NCBI GenBank assembly: GCA_021808185.1
Contig: JAKBCB010000315.1
Location: 1-5,054, forward strand
Reading direction: 5' to 3'
DNA: 5,054 bases
DNA from: Pseudomonadota bacterium
Lineage (GTDB): Bacteria; Pseudomonadota; Alphaproteobacteria; Acetobacterales; Acetobacteraceae
Shown: positions 1 through 5,054 of the stretch, piece after piece
Layout: every line of letters begins with the position of its first letter
Numbering within the stretch: position 1 is the first letter of the stretch
The notes under the pieces: generated by a model
Told to the model about the DNA's origin: nothing
Databases searched by the model: none
What the model saw: the letters and a program-made list of their open reading frames with translations, nothing else
Made by a program: the position numbers and the translations under genes

Positions 1-449
1 GCGCGCGGCAGCTCCCATGCCGGCGGCGACAGGCGGACCAGCCGGGGGATCGCCCCCAGCAGCTTCACCACCGGCAGATAGGTGTCGTACAGCGGCTCGA
101 TCAGCACCACCTCGTCACCGGGGTTGAGCAGCGCCATCAGGCAGGCGGTGATCGCCTCGGTGGCGCCGGAGGTGACCACCACCTCGCCGTTCGGGTCCGC
201 CTCGATGCCATAGAAGCGCCGGTTCGCGGCGGCGACGGCCTCGCGCAGTTCCGGCACGCCGGCCATCGGCGGGTATTGGTTGCGCCCGTCCAGCAGCGCG
301 TCCGCGGCGGCGCGGACCACATCCTCCGGGCCGTCGGTGTCGGGGAAGCCCTGGCCGAGATTGATCGCGCCATGCTCCAGCGCCAGCGCCGACATGACGG
401 TGAAAATCGTGGTGCCGGTGGCGGCAAGCAGAGCATTCGGGGTCTTCAC
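1..449 (-). CDS. PLP-dependent class I/II aminotransferase, N-terminal part (runs off the left edge)
   Basis: Reading down from a GTG at 449 gives 149 open codons to the window edge, so the C-terminal part, including the PLP-binding lysine, is missing. Visible family motifs are NLGQGFPDTDGP (residues 30-41, substrate-side N-terminal segment), NQYPPMAGVPELREAV (57-72), VTSGATEAI (92-100, the cofactor phosphate-binding loop region) and GDEVVLIEPLYDTY (111-124). These are typical of fold-type I aminotransferases of the kynurenine/methionine aminotransferase group (KAT, YbdL-like), also often annotated as DapC-like; the exact substrate cannot be told from this part. GTG 449 is chosen because GGGAGG lies 9 bases upstream (464-459) and the protein similarity begins soon after; the nearby ATG at 466 is out of frame. 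The gene is divergent from glnB. I see no frameshift. The family call is firm and the substrate is open. Confidence 0.9.
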   Translation of the reverse strand, partial: MKTPNALLAATGTTIFTVMSALALEHGAINLGQGFPDTDGPEDVVRAAADALLDGRNQYPPMAGVPELREAVAAANRRFYGIEADPNGEVVVTSGATEAITACLMALLNPGDEVVLIEPLYDTYLPVVKLLGAIPRLVRLSPPAWELPR

Positions 450-483
450 CGGCAGGAACCTCCCATGGGTGCGTTGGCGGCGG

Positions 484-512
484 AGTATGCGGCGGCGCGG
501 CCGGGGGTTCAA
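484..512 (-). promoter_or_regulatory. Candidate sigma-70 promoter for the aminotransferase gene
   Basis: On the minus strand TTGAAC (512-507) is followed after 17 bases by CATACT (489-484). Each hexamer matches four of six positions of the sigma-70 consensus. Transcription would begin near 477, giving a leader of under 30 bases that contains the GGGAGG ribosome site at 464-459. Position and spacing are right, but the hexamers are imperfect, so this is only a candidate. Confidence 0.35.
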
Positions 513-643
513 CGCCGGGGCGGCGCGGGCGCCGCGCGAATTCGGCACGCTGGCGAAAAAACAGGCAGCATCCGCCCAGGAATCCGGCGCGCCCCCGTGC
601 CGGAGATGCAGGCAGACCGCCCGCTTCGCGGATGTGCCCGAGG

Positions 644-659
644 TGGCACGCATCATGCA
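644..659 (+). promoter_or_regulatory. Sigma-54 (RpoN) -24/-12 promoter for glnBA
   Basis: TGGCACG (644-650), four bases, then ATGCA (655-659) matches the RpoN consensus TGGCACG-N4-TTGCA at all but one fixed position. The GG (645-646) and GC (657-658) are separated by exactly ten bases, as RpoN requires. With the C of GC at -12, transcription should start near 670, about 60 bases before the glnB start codon. RpoN promoters driven by NtrC are well known ahead of glnB/glnA in alphaproteobacteria such as Azospirillum, so both location and sequence agree. This implies induction under nitrogen limitation. The activator site was not located. Confidence 0.8.
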
Positions 660-673
660 CCCTCTTGACGTTG

Positions 674-718
674 ACCCCCGCCCGCGTGCGGGATGGGCCC
701 ATTCCGGGACACGGGGGT
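674..718 (+). promoter_or_regulatory. Structured glnB 5' leader that can occlude the ribosome binding site
   Basis: ACCCCCG (674-680) is the exact complement of CGGGGGT (712-718), which overlaps the presumed glnB Shine-Dalgarno stretch GGGGGTGG (713-720). Between the two arms are a hairpin, CCCGC-GT-GCGGG (681-692), and the perfect 10-base palindrome ATGGGCCCAT (693-702). The outer stem would begin four bases after the predicted sigma-54 start at 670, so nearly the whole leader is in the structure. The pairing is visible in the sequence; a role in translational control is inference. It does not match any riboswitch class I know. Confidence 0.4.
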
Positions 719-729
719 GGATACGTCGG

Positions 730-1068
730 ATGAAGAAAATCGAAGCCGTCATCAAGCCATTCAAGCTGGACGAGGTGAAGGAGGCGCTGCACGAGGTGGG
801 CTTGCAGGGCATCACCGTGGTCGAGGCCAAGGGGTTCGGCCGACAGAAGGGCCATACCGAGCTGTATCGGGGGGCCGAATACGTGGTGGACTTCCTGCCC
901 AAGGTGAAGATCGAAGTGGTCTGCGAGGACGACGTGGTCGAGCGCGCGGTCGAGGCGATCGTGAACGCCGCCCGGACCGGACGAATCGGTGACGGCAAGA
1001 TCTTCATCAGCCCCATCGAGGACGTGGTCCGCATCCGCACCGGCGAGCGAGGGGAGGACGCGATCTAG
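730..1068 (+). CDS. glnB: Nitrogen regulatory protein P-II (GlnB)
   Basis: This 112-residue protein has the usual PII length and is complete. The T-loop carries GFGRQKGHTELYRGAEY (35-51), including the YRGAEY signature with uridylylation site Tyr51. The B-loop/C-terminal signature TGRIGDGKIF (83-92) binds ATP with the conserved Lys90, and the C-terminus has R101, R103 and the ending TGERGEDAI. PII is a cytoplasmic homotrimer that senses ATP/ADP and 2-oxoglutarate; through GlnD-mediated uridylylation it steers GlnE (adenylylation of glutamine synthetase) and NtrB. The ATG at 730 is chosen because homologs begin MKKIEA and GGGGGTGG lies 9 bases upstream; the longer open frame reaching back to 280 is not coding. 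GlnB rather than GlnK is favoured because glnA follows directly and there is no amtB. Expression is likely from the sigma-54 promoter at 644-659. Confidence 0.97.
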   Translation: MKKIEAVIKPFKLDEVKEALHEVGLQGITVVEAKGFGRQKGHTELYRGAEYVVDFLPKVKIEVVCEDDVVERAVEAIVNAARTGRIGDGKIFISPIEDVVRIRTGERGEDAI

Positions 1069-1215
1069 GTTTTTGACCCATCCGGCACCCCGGATGGGGG
1101 AGCTTCCGGCTCCGGGGCGGATGCCTTATGGGGCCGGTCACAGGAGCCGCGTGGGGCGGCTTCGACATGCGCGCGCACGAGCAAGACATGCGCGGCGGAT
1201 AAGGGGACTGGATTG
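1069..1215 (+). other. glnB-glnA spacer with tandem hairpins and a direct repeat
   Basis: The spacer starts almost at the glnB stop with a T5 run (1070-1074). Then comes a perfect 9-bp hairpin, CCCATCCGG-CACC-CCGGATGGG (1077-1098), immediately followed by a 5-bp hairpin, GGAGC-TTCCG-GCTCC (1099-1113). Neither is followed by a T-tract, so they do not look like an intrinsic terminator on the plus strand. The 10-mer GACATGCGCG occurs at 1164-1173 and again at 1185-1194, a 21-base period. The glnA ribosome site AAGGGGA lies at 1201-1207. The hairpins could be an RNA processing or stabilising element, or a partial attenuator that sets the glnB:glnA ratio. I found no good separate glnA promoter here. 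Confidence 0.6.
1077..1098 (+). other. Strong hairpin between glnB and glnA, no T-tract
   Basis: CCCATCCGG (1077-1085) pairs perfectly with CCGGATGGG (1090-1098) around a CACC loop. The next bases are GGAGC, not T, so Rho-independent termination is unlikely. It begins 8 bases after the glnB stop, where it could protect the glnB mRNA 3' end or mark a cleavage point. Confidence 0.6.
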
Positions 1216-2652
1216 ATGGCGAAGAAAGCCGCAAGCGGCGGAGACGACGGCGTGCAGAAAGTGCTCGACATGATGAAGGAGCACTCGGTCGAATACGTGG
1301 ACCTGCGGTTCACCGACCCGCGCGGCAAGTGGCAGCACACCGCGCAGCACGTCTCGACGATGGGCGAGGACGCGTTCCGCGACGGGATCATGTTCGACGG
1401 CTCCTCGATCGCCGGCTGGAAGGCGATCAACGAGAGCGACATGATCCTGATGCCGGACCCGGAAACGGCGGTGATGGACCCGTTCGCGGCCAAGCCGAGC
1501 ATGATCCTGTTCTGCGACATCTTCGAGCCCTCGACCGGCCAGTCGTACAGCCGTGACCCGCGCGGCACCGCCAAGCGCTGCGAAGCCTATGTGAAGTCCA
1601 CCGGCATCGGCGACAGCATCCTGGTCGGCGCGGAAGCCGAGTTCTTCATCTTCGACAGCGTGCGCTTCGGCACCGGCGGCAATTTCGGCACCTATCAGAT
1701 CGACAGCGTGGAAGGCCCGCAGTCGAGCCTGAAGGACTATCCGGAAGGCAACATGGGCCATCGCCCGTCGGTCAAGGGCGGCTACTTCCCGGTGCCGCCG
1801 GTCGATGGCGACAGCGACCTGCGCGCCGAAATGCTCTCGACCATGGGCGAAATGGGCCTGCCGATCGAGAAGCACCATCACGAAGTGGCGCAGTCGCAGC
1901 ACGAGCTTGGCACCAAGTTCGGCACGCTGACGAAGATGGCCGACCAGATGCAGATCTATAAGTACTGCGTCCACAACGTCGCGCACAGCTACGGCAAGAC
2001 CGCCACCTTCATGCCCAAGCCGATCTACGGCGACAACGGCTCGGGCATGCACACGCACCAGTCGATCTGGAAGAACGGCAAGCCGCTGTTCGCCGGCAAC
2101 GGCTACGCCGACCTGTCCGAGATGTGCCTGTACTTCATTGGCGGCATCATCAAGCACGCCAAGGCGATCAACGCCTTCACCAACCCGTCCACCAACAGCT
2201 ACAAGCGTCTGATCCCGGGCTTCGAGGCGCCGGTGCTGCTGGCCTACTCGGCGCGCAACCGCTCGGCCTCCTGCCGCATCCCGTACACGACGAGCCCGAA
2301 GGCCAAGCGCGTGGAAGTCCGCTTCCCCGACGCCTCGGCCAACCCGTATCTCGCCTACACGGCGATCGCCATGGCGGGTCTGGACGGCATCAAGAACAAG
2401 ATCCACCCGGGCGACCCGATGGACAAGGATCTGTACGACCTGCCGCCGGAAGAGCTGAAGGGCATCCCGACCGTGTGCGGCAGCCTGCGCGAGGCGCTCG
2501 GCGCGCTCGCCGCCGACCACGACTTCCTGCTCGCCGGCGATGTGTTCTCGAAGGACCAGATCGACAGCTACATCGAGCTGAAGTGGAACGAGGTGTATAA
2601 GTTCGAGCACACCCCGCACCCTGTCGAGTTCGAGATGTACTACTCGGTCTGA
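1216..2652 (+). CDS. glnA: Glutamine synthetase, type I (GSI-beta)
   Basis: This complete 478-residue protein makes glutamine from glutamate, ammonia and ATP as a cytoplasmic dodecamer. Family landmarks in order are FDGSSIAGW (60-68, N-terminal signature with Asp61), GAEAEFF (138-144) with metal ligands Glu140 and Glu142, Glu223 and Glu230 in the HHEVAQSQHE stretch, the ATP-site motif KPIYGDNGSGMHTHQS (268-283) with His279, Glu337 in PGFEAPV, NRSASCRIPY (348-357) and RVEVRFPD (365-372). Tyr407 in DLYDLPPEE is the adenylylation site, which marks the regulated beta type and fits with PII upstream. Residues sit about ten positions later than in the E. coli enzyme because of a short lysine/glycine-rich N-terminus. 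ATG 1216 is preferred over the TTG at 1213, being 8 bases from AAGGGGA. It is probably co-transcribed with glnB and ends at a strong terminator. Confidence 0.98.
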   Translation: MAKKAASGGDDGVQKVLDMMKEHSVEYVDLRFTDPRGKWQHTAQHVSTMGEDAFRDGIMFDGSSIAGWKAINESDMILMPDPETAVMDPFAAKPSMILFCDIFEPSTGQSYSRDPRGTAKRCEAYVKSTGIGDSILVGAEAEFFIFDSVRFGTGGNFGTYQIDSVEGPQSSLKDYPEGNMGHRPSVKGGYFPVPPVDGDSDLRAEMLSTMGEMGLPIEKHHHEVAQSQHELGTKFGTLTKMADQMQIYKYCVHNVAHSYGKTATFMPKPIYGDNGSGMHTHQSIWKNGKPLFAGNGYADLSEMCLYFIGGIIKHAKAINAFTNPSTNSYKRLIPGFEAPVLLAYSARNRSASCRIPYTTSPKAKRVEVRFPDASANPYLAYTAIAMAGLDGIKNKIHPGDPMDKDLYDLPPEELKGIPTVCGSLREALGALAADHDFLLAGDVFSKDQIDSYIELKWNEVYKFEHTPHPVEFEMYYSV

Positions 2653-2670
2653 TCGGCCGCACGACAAACG

Positions 2671-2707
2671 CCCGCCCGCGCCGACCCCGGCGCGGGCGGG
2701 TTTTTTT
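2671..2707 (+). terminator. Intrinsic terminator of the glnBA unit
   Basis: A perfect 12-bp GC stem (2671-2682 with 2689-2700, loop GACCCC) is followed by seven Ts (2701-2707). It lies 18 bases after the glnA stop and 4 bases before the stop codon of the convergent ferritin-like gene. Read on the minus strand the stem is followed only by CGTTTGTC, so it may also stop transcription from the right, but less efficiently. Confidence 0.93.
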
Positions 2708-2711
2708 GTGC

Positions 2712-3542
2712 TCAGACGATGGTGTAGGACGGGAAAGACGAGAAGCCGTAAGGCTCCGCCACATTGTTCACGAGATTCTTCGACGGCAGCACGAGCGGGC
2801 CGACATAGCCGCTGGTGCCAGCCGAGATGAACGGCATGAGTGGCGTGACAGCCGCGCCGACCGATGGCACAAGCGCGGACTCGATCAGCACGTTGTTCGC
2901 CGGGTTCATGCCGCCCGCGACCCGCAGCAACGCCCTGTGCTCGCACTCGACACCCAGAATCTGCACGCAAAGCCCGAGCGCGGTGGTGTTCGCGGAGGTG
3001 ATACCGCTGGAGACGGTGCCCGCGAATTCAATCGCGGCGGCGGTGTAGGCAGAGATGAAATAAGTCTCCAGCAACTCCATCGTCTGGAAGAACACCTTTT
3101 CATTGTGCAGAAATCCGTCCGGCACATAGAACCGCAGCGTCAGCGTGTTGCCGCCGAGCGAGCGCAGGATTTCCAGATGCGTGTATTCCTGCACCACCGC
3201 CGCCTGGAAGTAGTTCCGGTTGGCCATGTCGTTCACGTCCGGCAGGCCGTCGGAAGTCAGCGCGTTGTAATACAGCGTCGTCGCCAACGCCTCGGCGGTC
3301 GCCGCGATGTTGAGGATGTTCAGCGTCGTGTCGGTGACGGTCGCGGTCGCGGCCTTGGCCGCGATCGGCTGCAACAGCCCGGCACCGGCGGCGCCGAGGG
3401 CGGTGGCGCCCGCCAGCTTCGCCGTCTTGAAGAAGAAATCGCGCCGCGAGCCGCCCGCCTTCATCGTCTCCTTCGCGCGAACCACGAGTTCATTCATGAT
3501 CTCGCCGGTCTCGCGAAAACTATCCCGCATGTCGTCGCTCAT
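2712..3542 (-). CDS. Tat-exported ferritin-like domain protein
   Basis: From ATG 3542 this gives 276 residues. A twin-arginine signal is clear: SRRDFFFK (32-39) precedes a hydrophobic stretch rich in Ala/Gly/Leu (about 41-62) and a likely cleavage after AKA (62-64). The mature part is mostly helical and shows a pattern fitting a four-helix diiron/ferritin-like fold: Glu84, E119-x-x-H122, a Glu in the third helix (Glu159 or Glu172) and E199-x-x-H202. It resembles the bacterial ferritin-like family with Tat signals (Ferritin_2 type), whose exact function is mostly unknown; metal binding or a periplasmic oxidative-stress role is inference. ATG 3542 has AGGGA 9 bases upstream. It leaves a long 32-residue region before the arginines; an inner ATG at 3464 preceded by GAAGGAG would give a 250-residue protein. 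It follows phaZ in the same direction after 154 bases and converges on glnA. Confidence 0.85.
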   Translation of the reverse strand: MSDDMRDSFRETGEIMNELVVRAKETMKAGGSRRDFFFKTAKLAGATALGAAGAGLLQPIAAKAATATVTDTTLNILNIAATAEALATTLYYNALTSDGLPDVNDMANRNYFQAAVVQEYTHLEILRSLGGNTLTLRFYVPDGFLHNEKVFFQTMELLETYFISAYTAAAIEFAGTVSSGITSANTTALGLCVQILGVECEHRALLRVAGGMNPANNVLIESALVPSVGAAVTPLMPFISAGTSGYVGPLVLPSKNLVNNVAEPYGFSSFPSYTIV

Positions 3543-3696
3543 TGCGTTGCGTCCCTGTTCTGCCCGTTTCGGCCCAAGGCGCCATAACCGAGGGGCAATA
3601 CCCTGATCACGCGCCTGCAACCCGAACGCGGCGGCAACGCCAGCGGATGCGGCGGCTACGATCACGGAAACGTGAGAAGCGTCGGCGGCGTGCGGA
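3543..3696 (-). other. Spacer between phaZ and the ferritin-like gene
   Basis: These 154 bases lie between two minus-strand genes. The frame of the ferritin-like gene stays open up to 3665, but the added residues have no ribosome site and no clear similarity, so I treat it as non-coding. It contains a small dyad, TCACG-GAAA-CGTGA (3662-3675), without a T-tract, and the AGGGA ribosome site (3556-3552). I found no convincing sigma-70 promoter or terminator, so transcription reading through from phaZ is possible. Confidence 0.5.
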
Positions 3697-4920
3697 TCAG
3701 GTGGTGGCTTCGATCATCTCGCGCATCAGCGGGTAGATCTCCGTGCTCCAGCGCCGGCCGTTGAACACGCCGTAATGGCCGACGCCGGTTTGCAGATGGT
3801 GGCGCTTCATCGCCGGGCGGATGCGCGCGCACAGATCCTGTGCCGCGACCGTCTGCCCGATCGAGCAGATATCGTCGCTCTCGCCTTCCACGGTCAGCAG
3901 CGCGGTGCGCCTTATCGCCTCCGGCCGCACCGTCTCGCCACGCATGTCGAGCTTGCCGAGCGGCAGATCGTGGTCCTGGAACACCCGACGCACGGTCTCC
4001 AGGTAGAACTCGGCGGGCAGGTCCATCACCGCGTTGTACTCGTCGTAGAAGTCGCGATGCGCCCGCGCCCGCTCGGTGTCCCCCGTCACCATCTGCCGGT
4101 ACTGCGCGAGGTGCGCGCGCACATGCCGGTCGAGGTTCATCGAGACGAAGGCGCTCAGTTGCAGGAACCCCGGATAGACGCGCCGCCCCGCGCCCGCGAA
4201 GCCGCGCGGCACGCGGGCAATCAATGTGCGCTCGAACCACGCCATTGTGCGCGACTTGGCGAGATCGTTGACCCGTGTCGGGTTGATCCGCGTGTCGATA
4301 GGTCCGGCCATCAGCGTCATCGAGCGTGGCGTGGCGCGATGTCCGGACTGCGCCATCACCGCGACCGCCGCGAGGGCGGCCACCGTCGGCTGGCACACCG
4401 CGACGATGTGGCAGGGTGGGCCGATCACGTCGAGGAAGCGGATGACGTGCTCGGTGAATTCGTCGAGTCCGAAGCTGCCGGCGCCGGCGGGGATGTCGCG
4501 CGCGTTCTTCCAGTCGGTGATGAACACGTCGTGGTCCGGCAGCATGGTCTTCACCGTGCCGCGCAGCAACGTGGCGAAGTGGCCGGACATCGGCGCCACC
4601 ACCAGAACGCGCGGGTGCCCGGTCTCGATCGATTTGCGGAAATGCAGCAGCGTGGCGAACGGCGTCTCGTCGGCCGCCACCTCCTCGATGTCGAGTGTGC
4701 GGTTGCCAACCGCGATGGTCGCGATATCGAACGCCGGCCGCTCATGTGTCAGGGCGGTGCCGAGCACCGCGTCGCACATCGCCCCCCATTGCCGCAGCCC
4801 GAAGGCGGTGGGCAGCCGAAAGATGCTTTCCTCTCGCCACATGGCGGCGGCCGAGCGCCCTGCCAACCAGCGCAGCGGCGCCATGGCGTCGGCCTGCGCC
4901 TGATACTGGGCATAGATCAT
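3697..4920 (-). CDS. phaZ: Intracellular poly(3-hydroxybutyrate) depolymerase
   Basis: The 407-residue product resembles the PhaZ1/PhaZa1 type of intracellular PHB depolymerase (alpha/beta hydrolase with the PHB_depo_C domain), close to the roughly 419 residues of the Ralstonia enzyme. It hydrolyses native PHB granules in the cytoplasm to release stored carbon. The start MIYAQYQAQADAMAPLRWLA matches the family N-terminus. Conserved features are LVVAPMSGHFATLLRGT (106-122), FITDWKNARDIP (133-144), VCQPTV (175-180) with Cys176 as the nucleophile in place of the usual lipase serine, GESDD (346-350) with the catalytic Asp, and GVGHYGVFNG (379-388) with His382. These line up with the Cys-Asp-His triad known for Ralstonia PhaZ1. 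Other possible starts are ATG 4932 and GTG 4950; none has a clear Shine-Dalgarno, so homology decided. It is divergent from the GST-like gene. Confidence 0.92.
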   Translation of the reverse strand: MIYAQYQAQADAMAPLRWLAGRSAAAMWREESIFRLPTAFGLRQWGAMCDAVLGTALTHERPAFDIATIAVGNRTLDIEEVAADETPFATLLHFRKSIETGHPRVLVVAPMSGHFATLLRGTVKTMLPDHDVFITDWKNARDIPAGAGSFGLDEFTEHVIRFLDVIGPPCHIVAVCQPTVAALAAVAVMAQSGHRATPRSMTLMAGPIDTRINPTRVNDLAKSRTMAWFERTLIARVPRGFAGAGRRVYPGFLQLSAFVSMNLDRHVRAHLAQYRQMVTGDTERARAHRDFYDEYNAVMDLPAEFYLETVRRVFQDHDLPLGKLDMRGETVRPEAIRRTALLTVEGESDDICSIGQTVAAQDLCARIRPAMKRHHLQTGVGHYGVFNGRRWSTEIYPLMREMIEATT

Positions 4921-4980
4921 CGGGTGACGCATCGTGCTAGGCTGCCGCACGCGAGGCGGTTCAGCGCGAGGGCAGGCAAG
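4921..4980. other. Short divergent spacer between phaZ and the GST-like gene
   Basis: Only 60 bases separate the chosen phaZ start from the GST-like start, and fewer if phaZ begins at 4932 or 4950. I see the GAGGG ribosome site of the plus-strand gene (4968-4972) but no clear promoter on either strand. Promoters may overlap the phaZ 5' end. Confidence 0.4.
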
Positions 4981-5054
4981 ATGGCGAACGCGACGCTTCT
5001 GATCAGCAGCAAGAACTACTCCTCCTGGTCGTTGCGCGGCTACCTGCTGGTCCG
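4981..5054 (+). CDS. Glutathione S-transferase family protein, N-terminal fragment (runs off the right edge)
   Basis: ATG 4981 opens 24 complete codons to the window end, reading MANATLLISSKNYSSWSLRG and then YLLV. A first beta strand followed by SKNYSSWSLRGYLL is characteristic of the thioredoxin-like N-terminal domain of a bacterial glutathione S-transferase group, where a serine of the SSWS stretch is expected near the glutathione thiol. GAGGG (4968-4972) sits 8 bases upstream of the ATG, which supports this start. The rest of the protein is outside the window, so the subfamily and substrate cannot be judged. Confidence 0.75.
   Translation, partial: MANATLLISSKNYSSWSLRGYLLV

Larger units (their letters stand above)
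450..729. other. Divergent intergenic region between the aminotransferase gene and glnB
   Basis: This 280-base spacer has no credible gene. The plus-strand reading frames through it are arginine/alanine-rich and lack ribosome sites, which is typical of GC-rich non-coding DNA. It holds a possible sigma-70 promoter for the aminotransferase (512-484, minus), a sigma-54 promoter for glnB (644-659, plus) and the structured glnB leader (670-729). A GC-rich inverted repeat, GCGGCGC-GG-GCGCCGC, lies at 520-535 with no T-tract on either side. An A6 tract lies just downstream, at about 556-561. I looked for an NtrC dyad of the TGCACC-N-GGTGCA type upstream of the sigma-54 site and found none that is convincing. 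Confidence 0.7.

Noticed and set aside
466..668. Small plus-strand ORF (about 67 codons) in the divergent spacer
   Set aside because: It has no ribosome site and an arginine-rich composition, and it overlaps the promoter region; it is most likely chance.
665..676. Tandem TTGACG-TTGACC as sigma-70 -35 boxes for glnB
   Set aside because: No acceptable -10 hexamer lies 16-18 bases downstream of either copy; that stretch is all G/C.
280..729. N-terminal extension of glnB in the same open frame
   Set aside because: The added 150 residues are low-complexity and Arg/Ala-rich, run antisense to the aminotransferase start and across the sigma-54 promoter, and PII proteins begin at MKKIEA.
1077..1098. 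Intrinsic terminator after glnB
   Set aside because: The stem is perfect but is followed by GGAGC; the T-run lies upstream of it.
1138..2970. A 610-codon open frame on the minus strand across the whole of glnA
   Set aside because: It is antisense to glnA, and its product is dominated by Arg, Ala, Val and His in the way GC-rich shadow frames are. It has no recognisable domain, and glnA is unmistakable on the other strand.
2706..3587. 293-codon plus-strand open frame opposite the ferritin-like gene
   Set aside because: It is Arg/Val/Gly/His-rich with no domain and overlaps the terminator region; the minus-strand frame shows a Tat signal and metal motifs.
3543..3665. 41-residue N-terminal extension of the ferritin-like protein
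   Set aside because: It has no ribosome site at the far end, whereas ATG 3542 has AGGGA at a good distance.
4226..4903. 225-codon plus-strand open frame opposite phaZ
   Set aside because: It is a shadow of phaZ with no recognisable motif; the minus-strand protein carries the full depolymerase triad.

Overview
The window looks like an ordinary chromosomal stretch of a GC-rich alphaproteobacterium. The basis is a glnB-glnA pair in the alphaproteobacterial arrangement, a GC-rich third codon position throughout, an intracellular poly(3-hydroxybutyrate) depolymerase and a Tat-exported ferritin-like protein. Rhodospirillales, perhaps Acetobacteraceae, is my best guess, but this is an inference from gene content and style, not a measured placement.

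Layout from left to right. The minus strand from 449 down to the window edge holds the first 149 residues of a PLP-dependent class I/II aminotransferase. A 280-base divergent spacer (450-729) carries a candidate sigma-70 promoter for the aminotransferase and a good sigma-54 promoter (644-659) facing glnB. The plus strand then carries glnB (PII signal protein, 730-1068), a 147-base spacer with two tandem hairpins and a 10-base direct repeat, and glnA (glutamine synthetase type I, 1216-2652). A strong intrinsic terminator (2671-2707) closes that unit. Converging on it from the right, on the minus strand, are a Tat-signal ferritin-like protein (3542-2712) and, upstream of that, a phaZ-type intracellular PHB depolymerase (4920-3697). 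At the right edge the start of a glutathione S-transferase family gene (4981 onward) runs divergently from phaZ.

How the genes fit together. GlnB and GlnA are the core of nitrogen assimilation: glutamine synthetase makes glutamine from glutamate and ammonia, and PII, itself uridylylated at Tyr51, sets glutamine synthetase adenylylation (Tyr407 here) and NtrB/NtrC activity. The sigma-54 promoter implies NtrC-dependent induction under nitrogen limitation. The right half concerns carbon-storage breakdown (PhaZ) and periplasmic iron or oxidative functions (ferritin-like protein). I see no functional tie between it and the glutamine operon beyond being neighbours.

I found no mobile element, CRISPR array, tRNA or rRNA, and no convincing new multi-gene system. 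The most interesting signals are non-coding: a glnB 5' leader that can pair its own Shine-Dalgarno sequence into a stem, and the structured glnB-glnA spacer.
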